Source: F23-B02 sp963625685 (GTDB lineage Bacteria; Bacillota; Clostridia; Oscillospirales; Oscillospiraceae). Taken from it: a stretch of 64,000 nt of DNA. Below are positions 54,545 through 63,760 of this stretch, piece after piece. The translations under genes and the position numbers were made by a program. The DNA is taken from NCBI GenBank assembly GCA_963625685.1, contig CAVFTR010000005.1, forward strand, positions 55,238 to 119,237, written 5' to 3'. The first letter of the stretch is position 1. Every line of letters begins with the position of its first letter. The notes under the pieces are model-generated. The model saw nothing but the letters and a program-made list of their open reading frames with translations. It searched no databases and was not told the origin of the DNA.

Positions 54545-55802
54545 GGTTATAAGCGTAAAATTCAAAAACAGGGGCAAGAGCTACTATTTCGCCCCGAACG
54601 GCAAAAGCGTAAGCACCGGCCAGCAGGTCATTGTCGAGACCAGCAAGGGTCTTGAAATGGCCGACTGCACCCGCGGCAATCACGAGGTCGAGGACGATGC
54701 GGTCATCCAGCCGCTGCGCCCGGTCGTGAGGCTGGCAACGCGCGACGATCTGCGCGTTGCCGAGATAAACAAGCAGCGCGAGAAGGAAGCGTTCGAGATC
54801 TGCCAGAAGAAGATCGCCGAGCACGGGCTCGACATGAAGCTCGTCGACGTCGAGTGCAACTTTGAGGGCAACAAGACCATGTTCTTCTTCACCTCCGACG
54901 GCAGGGTCGACTTCCGCGAGCTCGTAAAGGACCTGGCGGGCATATTCCGCAACAGGATAGAGCTCCGGCAGATAGGCGTCAGGGACGAGGCGAAGATGAT
55001 CGGCGGCCTCGGCATCTGCGGCAGGCCCTTCTGCTGCAGCCAGTTCATCGACGAGTTCCAGCCGGTGTCGACAAAGATGGCGAAAATGCAGTCGATGTCC
55101 CTCAATCCCGGAAAGATATCCGGAAGCTGCGGCAGGCTCATGTGCTGTCTGAGATACGAGCAGGAGGCCTATGAGGAGCTCACGAAGAACGTGCCCAAGC
55201 AGGGCGCCTTCGTCGAAACGCCGATAGGCTACGGCTCCGTTACGCAGGTAAATCTCCTGCGCCAGATGGTCAAGGTCAAGCTCGACGGCGAGGGCGACGA
55301 TACGGTCAAGACCTTCCGCGCGGTCGAGGTCGCGGCGGTGCCCGGCGGCCGTCCCAAGGACGGAGAAGCTCCGCCGTCGGTGCTCAAATACATCCCCGAG
55401 CCCGAGGAGGAAGAGGAGGAAGAGGACGAGTGGAAGCTGCCGGAGCTGTTTGCCGACAGCAGCGGCGATAAGGCTCAGGAGAGCGCAGCCGCTCCCAGAA
55501 AGCGCAGCCGCAGTCACCGCTCGCGCCGCGGCGGAAAGAAGCCGCAGAGCGATGCAAGGCCCGCCGAGCAGTCCGGGCAGAGCGCCCGCGCTCCGGAGGA
55601 AAAGAAAGCCGCCGCGCGTCCGAAGCCCAAAGGCAGCCGCCGCGGAGGCGGAAAGAAGCCCGAGCAGCAGAAGCCAGCCGAGCAGCAGCAGAAGCCGCAG
55701 CAGCAGTTAAAGGGCCCGGACGGCGAGAAAAAGAAAAACAACCGCCGCTACTATCATCGCGGCAAGCCCAAGGGCAAGGGCGGTCAGACGCAGAACCAGT
55801 AG
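54537..55802 (+). CDS. ricT: RicT (YaaT/PSP1 domain) regulatory Fe-S complex subunit
   Basis: 421 residues. The PSP1 core (about 1-270) has the Cys motifs GICGRPFCCSQF and GSCGRLMCCLRY that bind Fe-S in the RicA-RicF-RicT complex, which steers RNase Y mRNA processing and, in Bacillus, sporulation and competence. From about residue 280 a disordered basic/Gln/Pro-rich tail (EEEEEEDEWK, then Lys/Arg/Gln runs such as QKPAEQQQKPQQQ) is added; Bacillus YaaT is only about 275 residues. TTG start at 54537, GAGGAAAG just upstream. The RG/K-rich tail may bind RNA (inference). Confidence 0.9.
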   Translation: MTEVISVKFKNRGKSYYFAPNGKSVSTGQQVIVETSKGLEMADCTRGNHEVEDDAVIQPLRPVVRLATRDDLRVAEINKQREKEAFEICQKKIAEHGLDMKLVDVECNFEGNKTMFFFTSDGRVDFRELVKDLAGIFRNRIELRQIGVRDEAKMIGGLGICGRPFCCSQFIDEFQPVSTKMAKMQSMSLNPGKISGSCGRLMCCLRYEQEAYEELTKNVPKQGAFVETPIGYGSVTQVNLLRQMVKVKLDGEGDDTVKTFRAVEVAAVPGGRPKDGEAPPSVLKYIPEPEEEEEEEDEWKLPELFADSSGDKAQESAAAPRKRSRSHRSRRGGKKPQSDARPAEQSGQSARAPEEKKAAARPKPKGSRRGGGKKPEQQKPAEQQQKPQQQLKGPDGEKKKNNRRYYHRGKPKGKGGQTQNQ

Positions 55803-55821
55803 TATTCCCGGAGGCTGAGAT

Positions 55822-56319
55822 ATGAGTAACAAAAACGCAAATAAAGGCAGAAAGAGCATGAGAACGAAGTGGATAATGACCGGAGTTCTCTGCGCCCTGG
55901 CGGTGCTGACGGTGGTCGTCGTCGCGGCCGACGGCTGCTTTGACTTCAAGCCCGGCTCCGTGCAGTCGAATAACAAGGCCGCGGTCGAGAGCGCCGCTCC
56001 GGAAAACAAGACGGACACGAGCTCCTCCGGCGGCACCCACACCGTACACGTCACCGCCGGCAACGGCGGCACGACCGATCCGAGCGGCAGCGTGAGCGTC
56101 GAGGATTGGGGCAGCGTCACGGTCAATATCACGCCCAACGAGGGCTATGAGATACAGTCGGTCAAGGTCGACGGGGAGGACAAGGGCCCCGTAGAAAGCT
56201 ACACGCTCCCGGGGGTGACCGAGGATCACAGCATCGTCGCGACCTTCGTTAAAAAGGTCGTGCCCACGCCGACGCCGACTCCGACGCCCGATATTCCCGA
56301 GCCTGATGACGAAGAATAA
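55822..56319 (+). CDS. Membrane-anchored protein with divergent InlB-type repeat
   Basis: 165 residues: basic start, one membrane helix (IMTGVLCALAVLTVVVVAA), Ser/Asn/Lys linker, one repeat of the divergent InlB B-repeat type (VHVTAGNGGTTDPSGSVSVE ... GYEIQSVKVDG), and a Pro-Thr tail (PTPTPTPTP) ending in acidic residues. Likely extracellular and perhaps wall-spanning. A related repeat occurs in the convergent lysozyme gene. Function unknown. Confidence 0.75.
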   Translation: MSNKNANKGRKSMRTKWIMTGVLCALAVLTVVVVAADGCFDFKPGSVQSNNKAAVESAAPENKTDTSSSGGTHTVHVTAGNGGTTDPSGSVSVEDWGSVTVNITPNEGYEIQSVKVDGEDKGPVESYTLPGVTEDHSIVATFVKKVVPTPTPTPTPDIPEPDDEE

Positions 56320-56331
56320 TGGTGAATAAAC

Positions 56332-56365
56332 AAAAAATCCCGACTCGGCAGAGTCGGGATTTTTT
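56332..56365. terminator. Bidirectional terminator
   Basis: 15-bp stem AAAAAATCCCGACTC / GAGTCGGGATTTTTT, GGCA loop; serves the convergent repeat-protein and lysozyme genes. Confidence 0.92.
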
Positions 56366-56373
56366 GCGCCGGA

Positions 56374-57981
56374 TCAGGCCATGCCGCCGGCAAAGCGGTT
56401 GAACATTGCCGCGACCTGAGCGCGGTCGGCGCCGAGCTGAGGACTGAGCGTCGTTTTGGTCGTGCCGTTTATTATACCGGCTCCGACAGCCCAGCACATG
56501 CTCTCACGTGCAAATACGCTTATCTGCTGCGCGTCGGTGTAGCCGTCAAGATCGGAGTAGACCTCGGTGTCATAGCCCTTGTAGTTTGCATATCTGTTCA
56601 GGAAGGTGACCAGCTGCTCGCGCGTCAGGGTATCGTCCGGCGCGAAGCGGCCGTCGGCGTAGCCGTTTGAGATGTTGTTGCGCGCGCCCCAGAGCAGGGC
56701 CTCGTAGTAATAGGCATCCTCGCTGACGTCGCTGAAGCGGTTCTCGTAACCCGTCACGTCGGGACTGCCCTCGAGACGGTACAGGACCGTGACGAGCATG
56801 CAGCGCGACATTTCAAGGCCCGGCTCGAAGCTCGTGGCTGAGGTGCCCTTGAAAAGACCGGCGTTGATCACGCTGTCGATATCATTGTGCGCCCAGTGCG
56901 TCACGGGAATATCGGTGAAGCTCTTCGTCGGGCATTTATCGCCGAGCGGGCAGCCGTCCCTCCAGACCGCCACCGCCGTGACGTCGGCCGCGGGCATGCT
57001 TATGTAATAATATCCGTCGCTGCCCTTTTCGGCCGCCGCTCCGCTGACGTCCCAGTGGTCGAAGACCTTTCCGCTCTGCACGGCAGGGACGAGCCTGACC
57101 TTGGTACCGGCCGTGTAGCTTCCGCTGCCCTCGCCGCCGGACACGCTCAGCTTATATGCGGCCGGAGCGGTCCCGCTCGTCCAGACGGCCGTTATATAGC
57201 GCGACTTGTCGGCGATGCTGCCGGCGCTCAGAACGGCGCCGGTGTCGGAATCCTTCCAGCAGTCGAGCCTGTAGCCATCCCGCGTGGCCGACGGCAGCGA
57301 GCCGTAGGCCTGATCCTTGTAGTATGCCGCGACGCGGTTACCGCTGACCTCGCCGCCGTTTGCGTCGATTATGACGGCGACGAAATTCGTAAGATTGCTG
57401 CTGTAGTTGCCGTAAAGGAATATCTCCGCCTCGTTCAGACGCCGCTTTACGAGTCCGGGGAGTATATCGCCTCCGGCCGAGCATAAAACGGAGAATGCGT
57501 CGGCGATCTCGAGATCGGATATGGGGTTTCCGTAGCTGTCCTTGAAATCGGACTGGACATAGCGCGACAGCCGCCAGGTGGGGTTGGCCTCGACCCAGTA
57601 AGGCCCGAAGTTGTACGCAAGGCTCACGAGCGCGTCAAATACGTTCTGGCTGGCTTCAAGCCCGTATTTTTCGACCGTCCGATTTGCCGCGGCTTCAAAT
57701 CTGGCTATATCCTGATCGAAGTACGCGTCCGCCTGCTCGACCGTTATGGTCATGCCCTCGTAAATATCCGCGGCATAGTGGCCGTAGCCTATCGTCCAGT
57801 ATTCCTCGCTTGAGTGCGCCTTGTACGCTGTCAGAACGCAGCCCTCCCAGCTTTTGATGAGAAGCTTGAGATTATCGCTTGCCTTCATATCGGCAGTCTC
57901 CTCCGTGTCGGCCAGAGCCGATGCGGGAACAAGGGTCACGAGCATCACAACGGCAAGCAGAAATGATATGTATCTTTTCAT
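56374..57981 (-). CDS. Secreted GH24-type lysozyme with SLH domains
   Basis: 535 residues. Signal peptide MKRYISFLLAVVMLVTLVPA (cleavage near ALAD). GH24 phage-lysozyme domain about 35-190: catalytic Glu46 in SWEGCVLTAY and Thr63 in YWTIGYGHY; the usual Asp after YK is Ala55 (YKAHSSEE). Then a Listeria-Bacteroides type repeat (VIIDANGGEVSGNRVAAYYK), a divergent InlB repeat (KLSVSGGEGSGSYTAGTKV), and three SLH domains from about residue 345 (SFTDIPVTHWAHNDIDSVIN onward) that hold it at the cell wall. Probably remodels or digests peptidoglycan. Phage-derived catalytic domain joined to host anchoring modules. Confidence 0.88.
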   Translation of the reverse strand: MKRYISFLLAVVMLVTLVPASALADTEETADMKASDNLKLLIKSWEGCVLTAYKAHSSEEYWTIGYGHYAADIYEGMTITVEQADAYFDQDIARFEAAANRTVEKYGLEASQNVFDALVSLAYNFGPYWVEANPTWRLSRYVQSDFKDSYGNPISDLEIADAFSVLCSAGGDILPGLVKRRLNEAEIFLYGNYSSNLTNFVAVIIDANGGEVSGNRVAAYYKDQAYGSLPSATRDGYRLDCWKDSDTGAVLSAGSIADKSRYITAVWTSGTAPAAYKLSVSGGEGSGSYTAGTKVRLVPAVQSGKVFDHWDVSGAAAEKGSDGYYYISMPAADVTAVAVWRDGCPLGDKCPTKSFTDIPVTHWAHNDIDSVINAGLFKGTSATSFEPGLEMSRCMLVTVLYRLEGSPDVTGYENRFSDVSEDAYYYEALLWGARNNISNGYADGRFAPDDTLTREQLVTFLNRYANYKGYDTEVYSDLDGYTDAQQISVFARESMCWAVGAGIINGTTKTTLSPQLGADRAQVAAMFNRFAGGMA

Positions 57982-58044
57982 GTATGTCTCCCGTGTTGTG
58001 TGAAAATAAGTTTAAAAATGAGCGGCAAAAGTATTACATTTAAC

Positions 58045-58073
58045 ATTTTAACAAAAAAATGCTGAAAAATCAA
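58045..58073 (-). promoter_or_regulatory. Promoter of the GH24-SLH lysozyme gene
   Basis: Minus strand: TTGATT, 17-nt spacer, TAAAAT. Confidence 0.65.
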
Positions 58074-58146
58074 GGACTTTGTTGTCGACGGCCAAAGTCA
58101 CCTAAACGCGGGCGGCGGCGGACGGCTATTTTGTCACAGGCGCTTA

Positions 58147-58175
58147 TTGACATGCGCAGGCGAATATTATAAAAT
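58147..58175 (+). promoter_or_regulatory. Promoter of the nadE-purB-purA-guaA cluster
   Basis: TTGACA, 17-nt spacer, TAAAAT; leader about 30 nt with TTGAGGAG before the ATG. No purine riboswitch or PurR box was seen in this short leader. Confidence 0.8.
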
Positions 58176-58210
58176 TTATTGTAAAAACGTTTTTTGAGGA
58201 GCTGAATACA

Positions 58211-58948
58211 ATGCGTGATTACAGCAAGGAATTTGCCGACAGAGTGCAGTATATACGCGCGCTCGTGGAGGAAAGCGGCGTCGACGGCATCGTTTTCGGA
58301 AACTCCGGCGGCAAGGACTCCGCCCTCGTCGGCATACTGTGTAAGTTCGCCTGCGAGAACACCGTGGGCATCATGATGCCCTGCGCGTCAAAGCGCAACT
58401 TCGAGCAGGATATGAAGGACGCAAGGGAGCTGGCCGAGCATTTCGGCATAGAAAGCCGCGTCATCGATCTGACCGAGGTCCGTCAGGCGGAGATAGACAG
58501 GCTTCAGGGCATAACGACGCTCACGAACGCCGCGGTAAACAACATCGCTCCGCGCCTGAGGATGACTACGCTGTACGCGGTCGCCGCGTCGGAGTACCGG
58601 CTGGTCGCGGGAACCGGCAACCGCAGCGAGAGATATATGGGCTACTTCACCAAATGGGGCGACGGCGTCTGCGACTTCAACCCCATATCCGATCTCACCG
58701 CGACCGAGATCATCGAGTTTCTCAAATGGCTCACGGCGCCGGGCTGCATCATAAACAAGGCCCCCTCCGCGGGACTTTTCGACGGCCAGACCGACGAGGG
58801 CGAGATGGGCGTGAGCTACGCCGTGATAGACAGCTATATAAACGGCGGCGAGGTCAGCCCCACGGAGAAGAGGATAATCGACCGCTTCCACCGCAGCTCC
58901 GCGCACAAGCGCAGCGGTATAAGCGTATTTAAGCAGACAGATGAATAA
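58211..58948 (+). CDS. nadE: NH3-dependent NAD(+) synthetase, paralogue 2
   Basis: 245 residues, close homologue of the protein at 3487-4218. P-loop SGGKDS at residues 32-37, then IAPRLRMTTLYAVA, GTGNRSE, YFTKWGDGVCDFNPI and KAPSAGLFDGQTDE, all intact, so both copies look active. The tail (AHKRSGISVFKQTDE) differs. Overlaps purB by 8 nt, tying NAD synthesis to purine nucleotide synthesis. Confidence 0.92.
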   Translation: MRDYSKEFADRVQYIRALVEESGVDGIVFGNSGGKDSALVGILCKFACENTVGIMMPCASKRNFEQDMKDARELAEHFGIESRVIDLTEVRQAEIDRLQGITTLTNAAVNNIAPRLRMTTLYAVAASEYRLVAGTGNRSERYMGYFTKWGDGVCDFNPISDLTATEIIEFLKWLTAPGCIINKAPSAGLFDGQTDEGEMGVSYAVIDSYINGGEVSPTEKRIIDRFHRSSAHKRSGISVFKQTDE

Positions 58949-60380
58949 ACACGAATTTTATGAAAATCCCCTCTGCGGGAGATATGCCGGAGAAGAGATG
59001 AAGCGACTTTTCTCCGATGACTTCAAGTTCTCGACCTGGCGCAGGCTGTGGATAGCCCTGGCCGAGAGCGAGAAGGAGCTCGGACTCGATATAACGCAGG
59101 CGCAGATAGATCAGATGAAGGCGCACGTCGACGATATAGACTACGAGTCCGCCGCCCGCCACGAGCACGAGGTGCGCCACGACGTAATGGCGCATGTGCT
59201 CACCTTCGGCGAGTGCTGCCCCGACGCAAAGCCGATAATCCACCTGGGCGCCACGAGCTGCTACGTCGGCGACAATACTGATATCATCCGCATGCGCGCG
59301 GCGCTGATGCTCGTGCGGCGCAAGCTCATAAACGCGATCGCCGCTCTGCGCGGGCTCGCGGAAAAGCACAAAAGCGTTCCGACGCTCGCGTACACGCATT
59401 TTCAGGCCGCCCAGCCGACGACCGTCGGCAAGCGCGCAACTCTCTGGGCCTATGACCTTGTAAACGACCTTGAGCAGCTCGACTGGCAGCTCGGGAGACT
59501 GGAGCTTTTAGGCTGCAAGGGCACGACCGGCACCGGCGCGAGCTTTCTCGAGCTTTTTGACGGCGACGAGGAGAAGGTCGTGCGGCTTGAGGGGCTCATA
59601 GCCGAAAAAATGGGCTTTGAGCGCTGCGCGCCGGTCAGCGGCCAGACCTATTCGCGCAAGGTCGATTTTTACGTTCTGCAGGTGCTGTCCGGCATCGCGC
59701 AGAGCGCGTCGAAGTTTTCGAGCGACGTGCGCCTGCTGTCGCATCTCAAGGAGGTCGACGAGCCGTTCGAGTCAAAGCAGATAGGCTCCTCGGCGATGGC
59801 CTACAAGCGCAATCCCATGCGCTCGGAGCGCATAGCCTCGCTCTCGCGCTTCGTCATGAGCGATCTGCAGAACGCGGCCTTCACAGCGTCGAGCCAGTGG
59901 CTCGAGCGCACGCTGGACGATTCGGCCAACCGCCGCCTGAGCATACCCGAGGCCTTCCTGGCCGTGGACGGCATACTCAACCTCTATATAAACGTCGCCT
60001 CGGGCATGAGGATATACCCCGCCGTGTGCGGAAAGCATCTGGACGAGGAGCTTCCGTTCATGGCGAGCGAAAACATTCTCATGTACTGTGTAAAGCACAA
60101 GGGCGGCGACAGGCAGGAGCTGCATGAGCGCATCCGCGTCCACTCGGTCGCCGCGGCGCAGGAGGTAAAGCTGCGCGGCGGGAAAAACGACCTTCTCGAG
60201 CGCATCATGGCCGACCCCGCCTTCGGGCTTGCGGAAAGCGAGCTTGAGGCGCTGTGCGACGCACGTACCTTCACCGGCATGGCGGAGCATCAGACCGAAA
60301 AATTCATAAAAGAGTATCTCGATCCCGTCATCGACGCGAACAGAGACGAGCTTGGCGTCGAGGCGAATGTAAATGTATAA
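58941..60380 (+). CDS. purB: Adenylosuccinate lyase
   Basis: Cleaves SAICAR and adenylosuccinate, releasing fumarate. 479 residues; signature SSAMAYKRNPMRSERIASLS (catalytic Ser in the flexible loop), catalytic His in HLGATSCYVGDN and YTHFQAAQPTTVGKRA. Start overlaps the end of the NAD synthetase gene, no strong Shine-Dalgarno, so it probably depends on coupling. purA starts 13 nt after its stop. Confidence 0.96.
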   Translation: MNKHEFYENPLCGRYAGEEMKRLFSDDFKFSTWRRLWIALAESEKELGLDITQAQIDQMKAHVDDIDYESAARHEHEVRHDVMAHVLTFGECCPDAKPIIHLGATSCYVGDNTDIIRMRAALMLVRRKLINAIAALRGLAEKHKSVPTLAYTHFQAAQPTTVGKRATLWAYDLVNDLEQLDWQLGRLELLGCKGTTGTGASFLELFDGDEEKVVRLEGLIAEKMGFERCAPVSGQTYSRKVDFYVLQVLSGIAQSASKFSSDVRLLSHLKEVDEPFESKQIGSSAMAYKRNPMRSERIASLSRFVMSDLQNAAFTASSQWLERTLDDSANRRLSIPEAFLAVDGILNLYINVASGMRIYPAVCGKHLDEELPFMASENILMYCVKHKGGDRQELHERIRVHSVAAAQEVKLRGGKNDLLERIMADPAFGLAESELEALCDARTFTGMAEHQTEKFIKEYLDPVIDANRDELGVEANVNV

Positions 60381-60393
60381 AGGAGCCAAAACA

Positions 60394-61671
60394 ATGTTAA
60401 CTGCAATCGTTGGGACCAACTGGGGAGATGAGGGCAAGGGCCGCATGGTCGACCTGCTTTCAGAGAAATACGATATAGTCGTGCGCTATCAGGGCGGCAA
60501 TAACGCCGGCCACACCGTCGTCAACGACAAGGGCAGGTTCATCCTGAATCTGCTGCCGTCCGGCATCCTGCGCGACGACACCGTCAACGTTCTCGGCGCG
60601 GGCATAGTCATCGACCTCGAGCATCTGTTTAACGAGACGGCGCGCCTGCGCGAGGGCGGCATTGCCATAAGCCCCGCAAACCTCAAGATAAGCGACCGCG
60701 CCACCATCTGCATGCCCTATCACAAGCTGCTTGACGGGCTGGAGGAGGACAGGCTCGGCGACAAGAAGTTCGGCTCGACCCGCCGCGGCATTTCCCCCGT
60801 GTACTCGGATAAGTTCATGAAAAAGGCCCTGCGCATGGGCGACCTTAAAAACCTCGGCCATCTGCGCGAGCGCGTCGCCGCTATCGTCGAATGGAAAAAC
60901 CTCACCGTCGCGGGCGGCTACGGCCACGAGCCGATAGACGTTGACGAGATCATGGCGTGGCTCGAAAAATTCGGCAAGCCCTTCGAGGAATATGTCTGCG
61001 ATACGAACGTGTACCTCAGCGAGGCTGTCAAGAACGGAAAGTCGGTCATGTTCGAGGCTCAGCTCGGCGCACTGCGCGATATAGACTTCGGCATCTACCC
61101 CTACACCTCGGCGTCCACCACTCTGGCAGCCTACGCGCCCATCGGCTCCGGCGTCCCGCAGCTCAAGCTCGACGAGAGCATCGGCATCATGAAGGCCTAC
61201 TCCAGCTGCGTGGGCGAGGGCCCGTTCACCTGCGAGATGTCCGGCGACGAGGCTCACGCGCTGCGCGAGGCGGGCGGCGAGTACGGCGCCGCGACGGGAC
61301 GCCCGCGCAGAGTCGGCGGCTTTGACGTCGTCGCGTCGCGCTACGGCGCGAAGATGCAGGGCTGCACCTGCATCGCACTGACAAAGCTCGACGTCATGAG
61401 CTACATGGACAGGATACCCGTCTGCGTGGCGTATGAGCTCGACGGCAAGAGGATCGAAAACTTCCCCGGCAATATCGAGGAGCTTGAGCGCGCAAAGCCC
61501 GTTTACGAGTATCTCGAGGGCTTCAGGTGCGATATCTCCGCCTGCCGCAAGATAGAGGACCTTCCCAAGGCCGCGCTCGACTATGTAAAGTATATCGAGA
61601 AGGCCGTCGGCTGCCCGATCAAATATGTTTCAGTCAGCGCCGAGCGCGAGGGCTGTATAGAGATGTTTTAA
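60394..61671 (+). CDS. purA: Adenylosuccinate synthetase
   Basis: Makes adenylosuccinate from IMP, Asp and GTP. 425 residues from ATG 60394, set by AAAGGAG at 8-9 nt; the frame's earlier ATG at 60373 overlaps purB. GDEGKGRMVDLL P-loop, GGNNAGHTVV with catalytic His, GSTRRGISPVYSDK and TGRPRRVGGFD. Product feeds PurB next door. Confidence 0.97.
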   Translation: MLTAIVGTNWGDEGKGRMVDLLSEKYDIVVRYQGGNNAGHTVVNDKGRFILNLLPSGILRDDTVNVLGAGIVIDLEHLFNETARLREGGIAISPANLKISDRATICMPYHKLLDGLEEDRLGDKKFGSTRRGISPVYSDKFMKKALRMGDLKNLGHLRERVAAIVEWKNLTVAGGYGHEPIDVDEIMAWLEKFGKPFEEYVCDTNVYLSEAVKNGKSVMFEAQLGALRDIDFGIYPYTSASTTLAAYAPIGSGVPQLKLDESIGIMKAYSSCVGEGPFTCEMSGDEAHALREAGGEYGAATGRPRRVGGFDVVASRYGAKMQGCTCIALTKLDVMSYMDRIPVCVAYELDGKRIENFPGNIEELERAKPVYEYLEGFRCDISACRKIEDLPKAALDYVKYIEKAVGCPIKYVSVSAEREGCIEMF

Positions 61672-61685
61672 CGGGAGGACATGAA

Positions 61686-63227
61686 ATGCACAACCAGCGC
61701 GTACTTGTTCTGGACTTCGGCGGCCAGTATAATCAGCTGATCGCACGCAGAGTCCGCGAATGTAACGTCTACTGTGAGGTAAAGCCCCACAGCATGAGCA
61801 TAGACGAGATAAAGGCCTATGAGCCCATCGGCATCATCTTCACCGGCGGGCCGCAGAGCGTTTACGCCGAGGGCTCGCCCCAGGTCGACCCGGAGATATT
61901 TGAGCTCGGCATCCCCGTGCTCGGCATATGCTACGGCTGCCAGCTCATGGCGCACTACCTCGGCGGTGAGGTCACCGCCGCACAGTCGGACACGGCCCGC
62001 GAATACGGCAAGACCCCGACCTTCTTCGATACCGGCTGCCGCCTGTTCAGGGGACTGCCGGAGGAGAGCGTAACGTGGATGAGCCACGGCGACTACATGG
62101 CCAAAGTGCCCGAGAGCTTCCGCCTCGTCGCGCACAGCGACGCCTGCCCGACAGTCGGCATCTGCGACGAGGCCCGCGGCTTTTACGGCGTGCAGTTCCA
62201 TCCCGAGGTCAATCACACCGAATACGGCCGGAAGATGCTGCACAATTTCCTGTACGAGGTCTGCGGCGCGAAGGGCGACTGGACGATGGGAGACTACATG
62301 CGCGCATCCATCGAGTCGATCCGCGCCAAGGTCGGCGGCGGCAAGGTGCTGCTGGCGCTCTCCGGCGGCGTCGATTCCTCCGTCGCGGCGGCGCTGCTCG
62401 CCGAGGCCGTCGGCTCGCAGCTGACCTGCATTTTCGTCGACCACGGCCTCATGCGCAAGGATGAGGGCGACGAGGTCGAGGCGGCGTTCAAAAACTGGGA
62501 TATAAACTTCATCCGCGTAAACGCGCAGGAGCGCTTCCTCGGCCGCCTCGCGGGCGTTTCCGAGCCCGAGGCAAAGCGCAAGATAATAGGCGAGGAGTTC
62601 ATCCGCGTTTTCGAGGACGAGGGCAAGAAGATAGGCTCGGTCGATTATCTCGCCCAGGGCACGATCTATCCCGACGTCATCGAGTCCGGCACGAACGTCG
62701 CGGCGGTCATAAAGAGCCACCACAATGTCGGCGGCCTGCCCGATTTCGTCGACTTCAAGGAGATCATCGAGCCGCTGCGCCTGCTGTTCAAGGACGAGGT
62801 GCGCGCTCTCGGCCGCGAGCTCGGCCTACCCGAGTACTTGGTCATGCGCCAGCCCTTCCCGGGCCCGGGCCTGGCCATCCGCGTCATCGGCGATATCACG
62901 CGGGAAAAGCTCGATATCCTGCGCGAGGCCGACTTCATCTTCCGCGACGAGATCGCAAAGGCGCAGCTTGAGAGCACGATGAACCAGTATTTTGCGGTGC
63001 TCACCAATATGCGCTCCGTCGGCGTGATGGGCGACGGCAGGACCTACGACTATACCCTCGCTCTGCGCTCGGTCACGACCACCGATTTCATGACCGCCGA
63101 CTGGGCGCGCATCCCCTACGACGTGCTCGACAAGGTCTCCGTGCGCATCGTAAACGAGGTCAAGGGCATCAACCGCATCGTCTACGACATAACCTCCAAG
63201 CCCCCCGCGACGATAGAGTGGGAATGA
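61686..63227 (+). CDS. guaA: GMP synthase (glutamine-hydrolysing)
   Basis: Converts XMP to GMP. 513 residues from ATG 61686 (GGGAGG upstream; the longer frame runs into purA). Class I amidotransferase domain with Cys in LGICYGCQLMAHY and His/Glu in VQFHPEVNHTEYG; ATP-pyrophosphatase domain with SGGVDSSVAAALL; C-terminal dimerisation domain ending ATIEWE. Completes the branch from IMP to AMP (PurA, PurB) and XMP to GMP. Its last codons, GAGTGGGAATGA, match the known attachment core of guaA-specific integrative elements. Confidence 0.97.
   Translation: MHNQRVLVLDFGGQYNQLIARRVRECNVYCEVKPHSMSIDEIKAYEPIGIIFTGGPQSVYAEGSPQVDPEIFELGIPVLGICYGCQLMAHYLGGEVTAAQSDTAREYGKTPTFFDTGCRLFRGLPEESVTWMSHGDYMAKVPESFRLVAHSDACPTVGICDEARGFYGVQFHPEVNHTEYGRKMLHNFLYEVCGAKGDWTMGDYMRASIESIRAKVGGGKVLLALSGGVDSSVAAALLAEAVGSQLTCIFVDHGLMRKDEGDEVEAAFKNWDINFIRVNAQERFLGRLAGVSEPEAKRKIIGEEFIRVFEDEGKKIGSVDYLAQGTIYPDVIESGTNVAAVIKSHHNVGGLPDFVDFKEIIEPLRLLFKDEVRALGRELGLPEYLVMRQPFPGPGLAIRVIGDITREKLDILREADFIFRDEIAKAQLESTMNQYFAVLTNMRSVGVMGDGRTYDYTLALRSVTTTDFMTADWARIPYDVLDKVSVRIVNEVKGINRIVYDITSKPPATIEWE
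63216..63227 (+). other. Candidate attachment site at the 3' end of guaA
   Basis: GAGTGGGAATGA. Tn5801-type elements use GAGTGGGAATA at the guaA end (established knowledge); ten of eleven bases match here. AT-richer sequence with unfamiliar genes starts immediately after it. The matching copy at the other end would lie beyond the window. Confidence 0.5.
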
Positions 63228-63240
63228 TTTCAGCGGTCGA

Positions 63241-63267
63241 AAAAAGTCTGTAAACACTGGACTTTTT
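63241..63267 (+). terminator. Probable terminator of guaA
   Basis: AAAAAGTC / GACTTTTT stem with an 11-nt loop; weak GC content. TGGCAAC-GATT-TGGCAAC, a short direct repeat, follows at 63286-63303. Confidence 0.5.
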
Positions 63268-63323
63268 GAGCCTTGATGCCCCTCGTGGCAACGATTTGGC
63301 AACAGAATTTCATTATTCACAAG

Positions 63324-63366
63324 AAAAGAGCTATCTGATTTCAAATGAAGTCAGGTAGCTCTTTTT
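63324..63366. terminator. Bidirectional terminator between guaA and the minus-strand genes
   Basis: AAAAGAGCTATCTGATT / AGTCAGGTAGCTCTTTT (two wobble pairs), 8-nt loop, T-run on the plus side, A-run on the other. Confidence 0.85.
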
Positions 63367-63367
63367 A

Positions 63368-63760
63368 TTATTTTTTGAATGTAAATATTTCGTTAGCCTT
63401 TTTGGCAAACTCATCTGCGCCTGACCACCACTGTCCCGGATAGTGTCCTCCGAGGTTGATCAGTTTCCCAGCTTCGTCTAATGTCATCTGAGGATGGAGT
63501 ATCGTGTGGCCCCTATTAGATTTGTAGTGAAAAACTAAAAAGCCCCACTGATCAATTGTGCAGTGCAGTCCATGATAGATTTGTTTGGCAAGCTCGTCTA
63601 GTTTAGACAACGGCACACCCTTGTAGTACTGTTCTGGTTCTGGAATTGCTTTTTGAACCACTTTTACCGAAGTCGGAGAAAGTCCCTTTTTTAATAATGC
63701 ACCTGTAAGGATTGTACTGCCAATACCTGCAACTGTCCAAACAACATTTTTGAGCTTCAA
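63368..63760 (-). CDS. Unknown protein in the putative integrated element
   Basis: 130 residues. N-terminal hydrophobic segment (VVWTVAGIGSTILTGALL), then a soluble part with LDELAKQIYHGLHCTIDQWG, LVFHYKSNRGHTILHPQMTL and LGGHYPGQWWSGADEFAKKA. Family not recognised. AT-rich codon use (AAA, TTT, ATT) is unlike the GC-rich genes to the left, a sign of recent acquisition. Overlaps the upstream gene by 4 nt. Confidence 0.7.
   Translation of the reverse strand: MKLKNVVWTVAGIGSTILTGALLKKGLSPTSVKVVQKAIPEPEQYYKGVPLSKLDELAKQIYHGLHCTIDQWGFLVFHYKSNRGHTILHPQMTLDEAGKLINLGGHYPGQWWSGADEFAKKANEIFTFKK

Noticed and set aside
58176..58210. Purine riboswitch before the purine cluster
   Set aside because: The leader from the predicted start to the ATG is only about 30 nt, too short for a known riboswitch fold.
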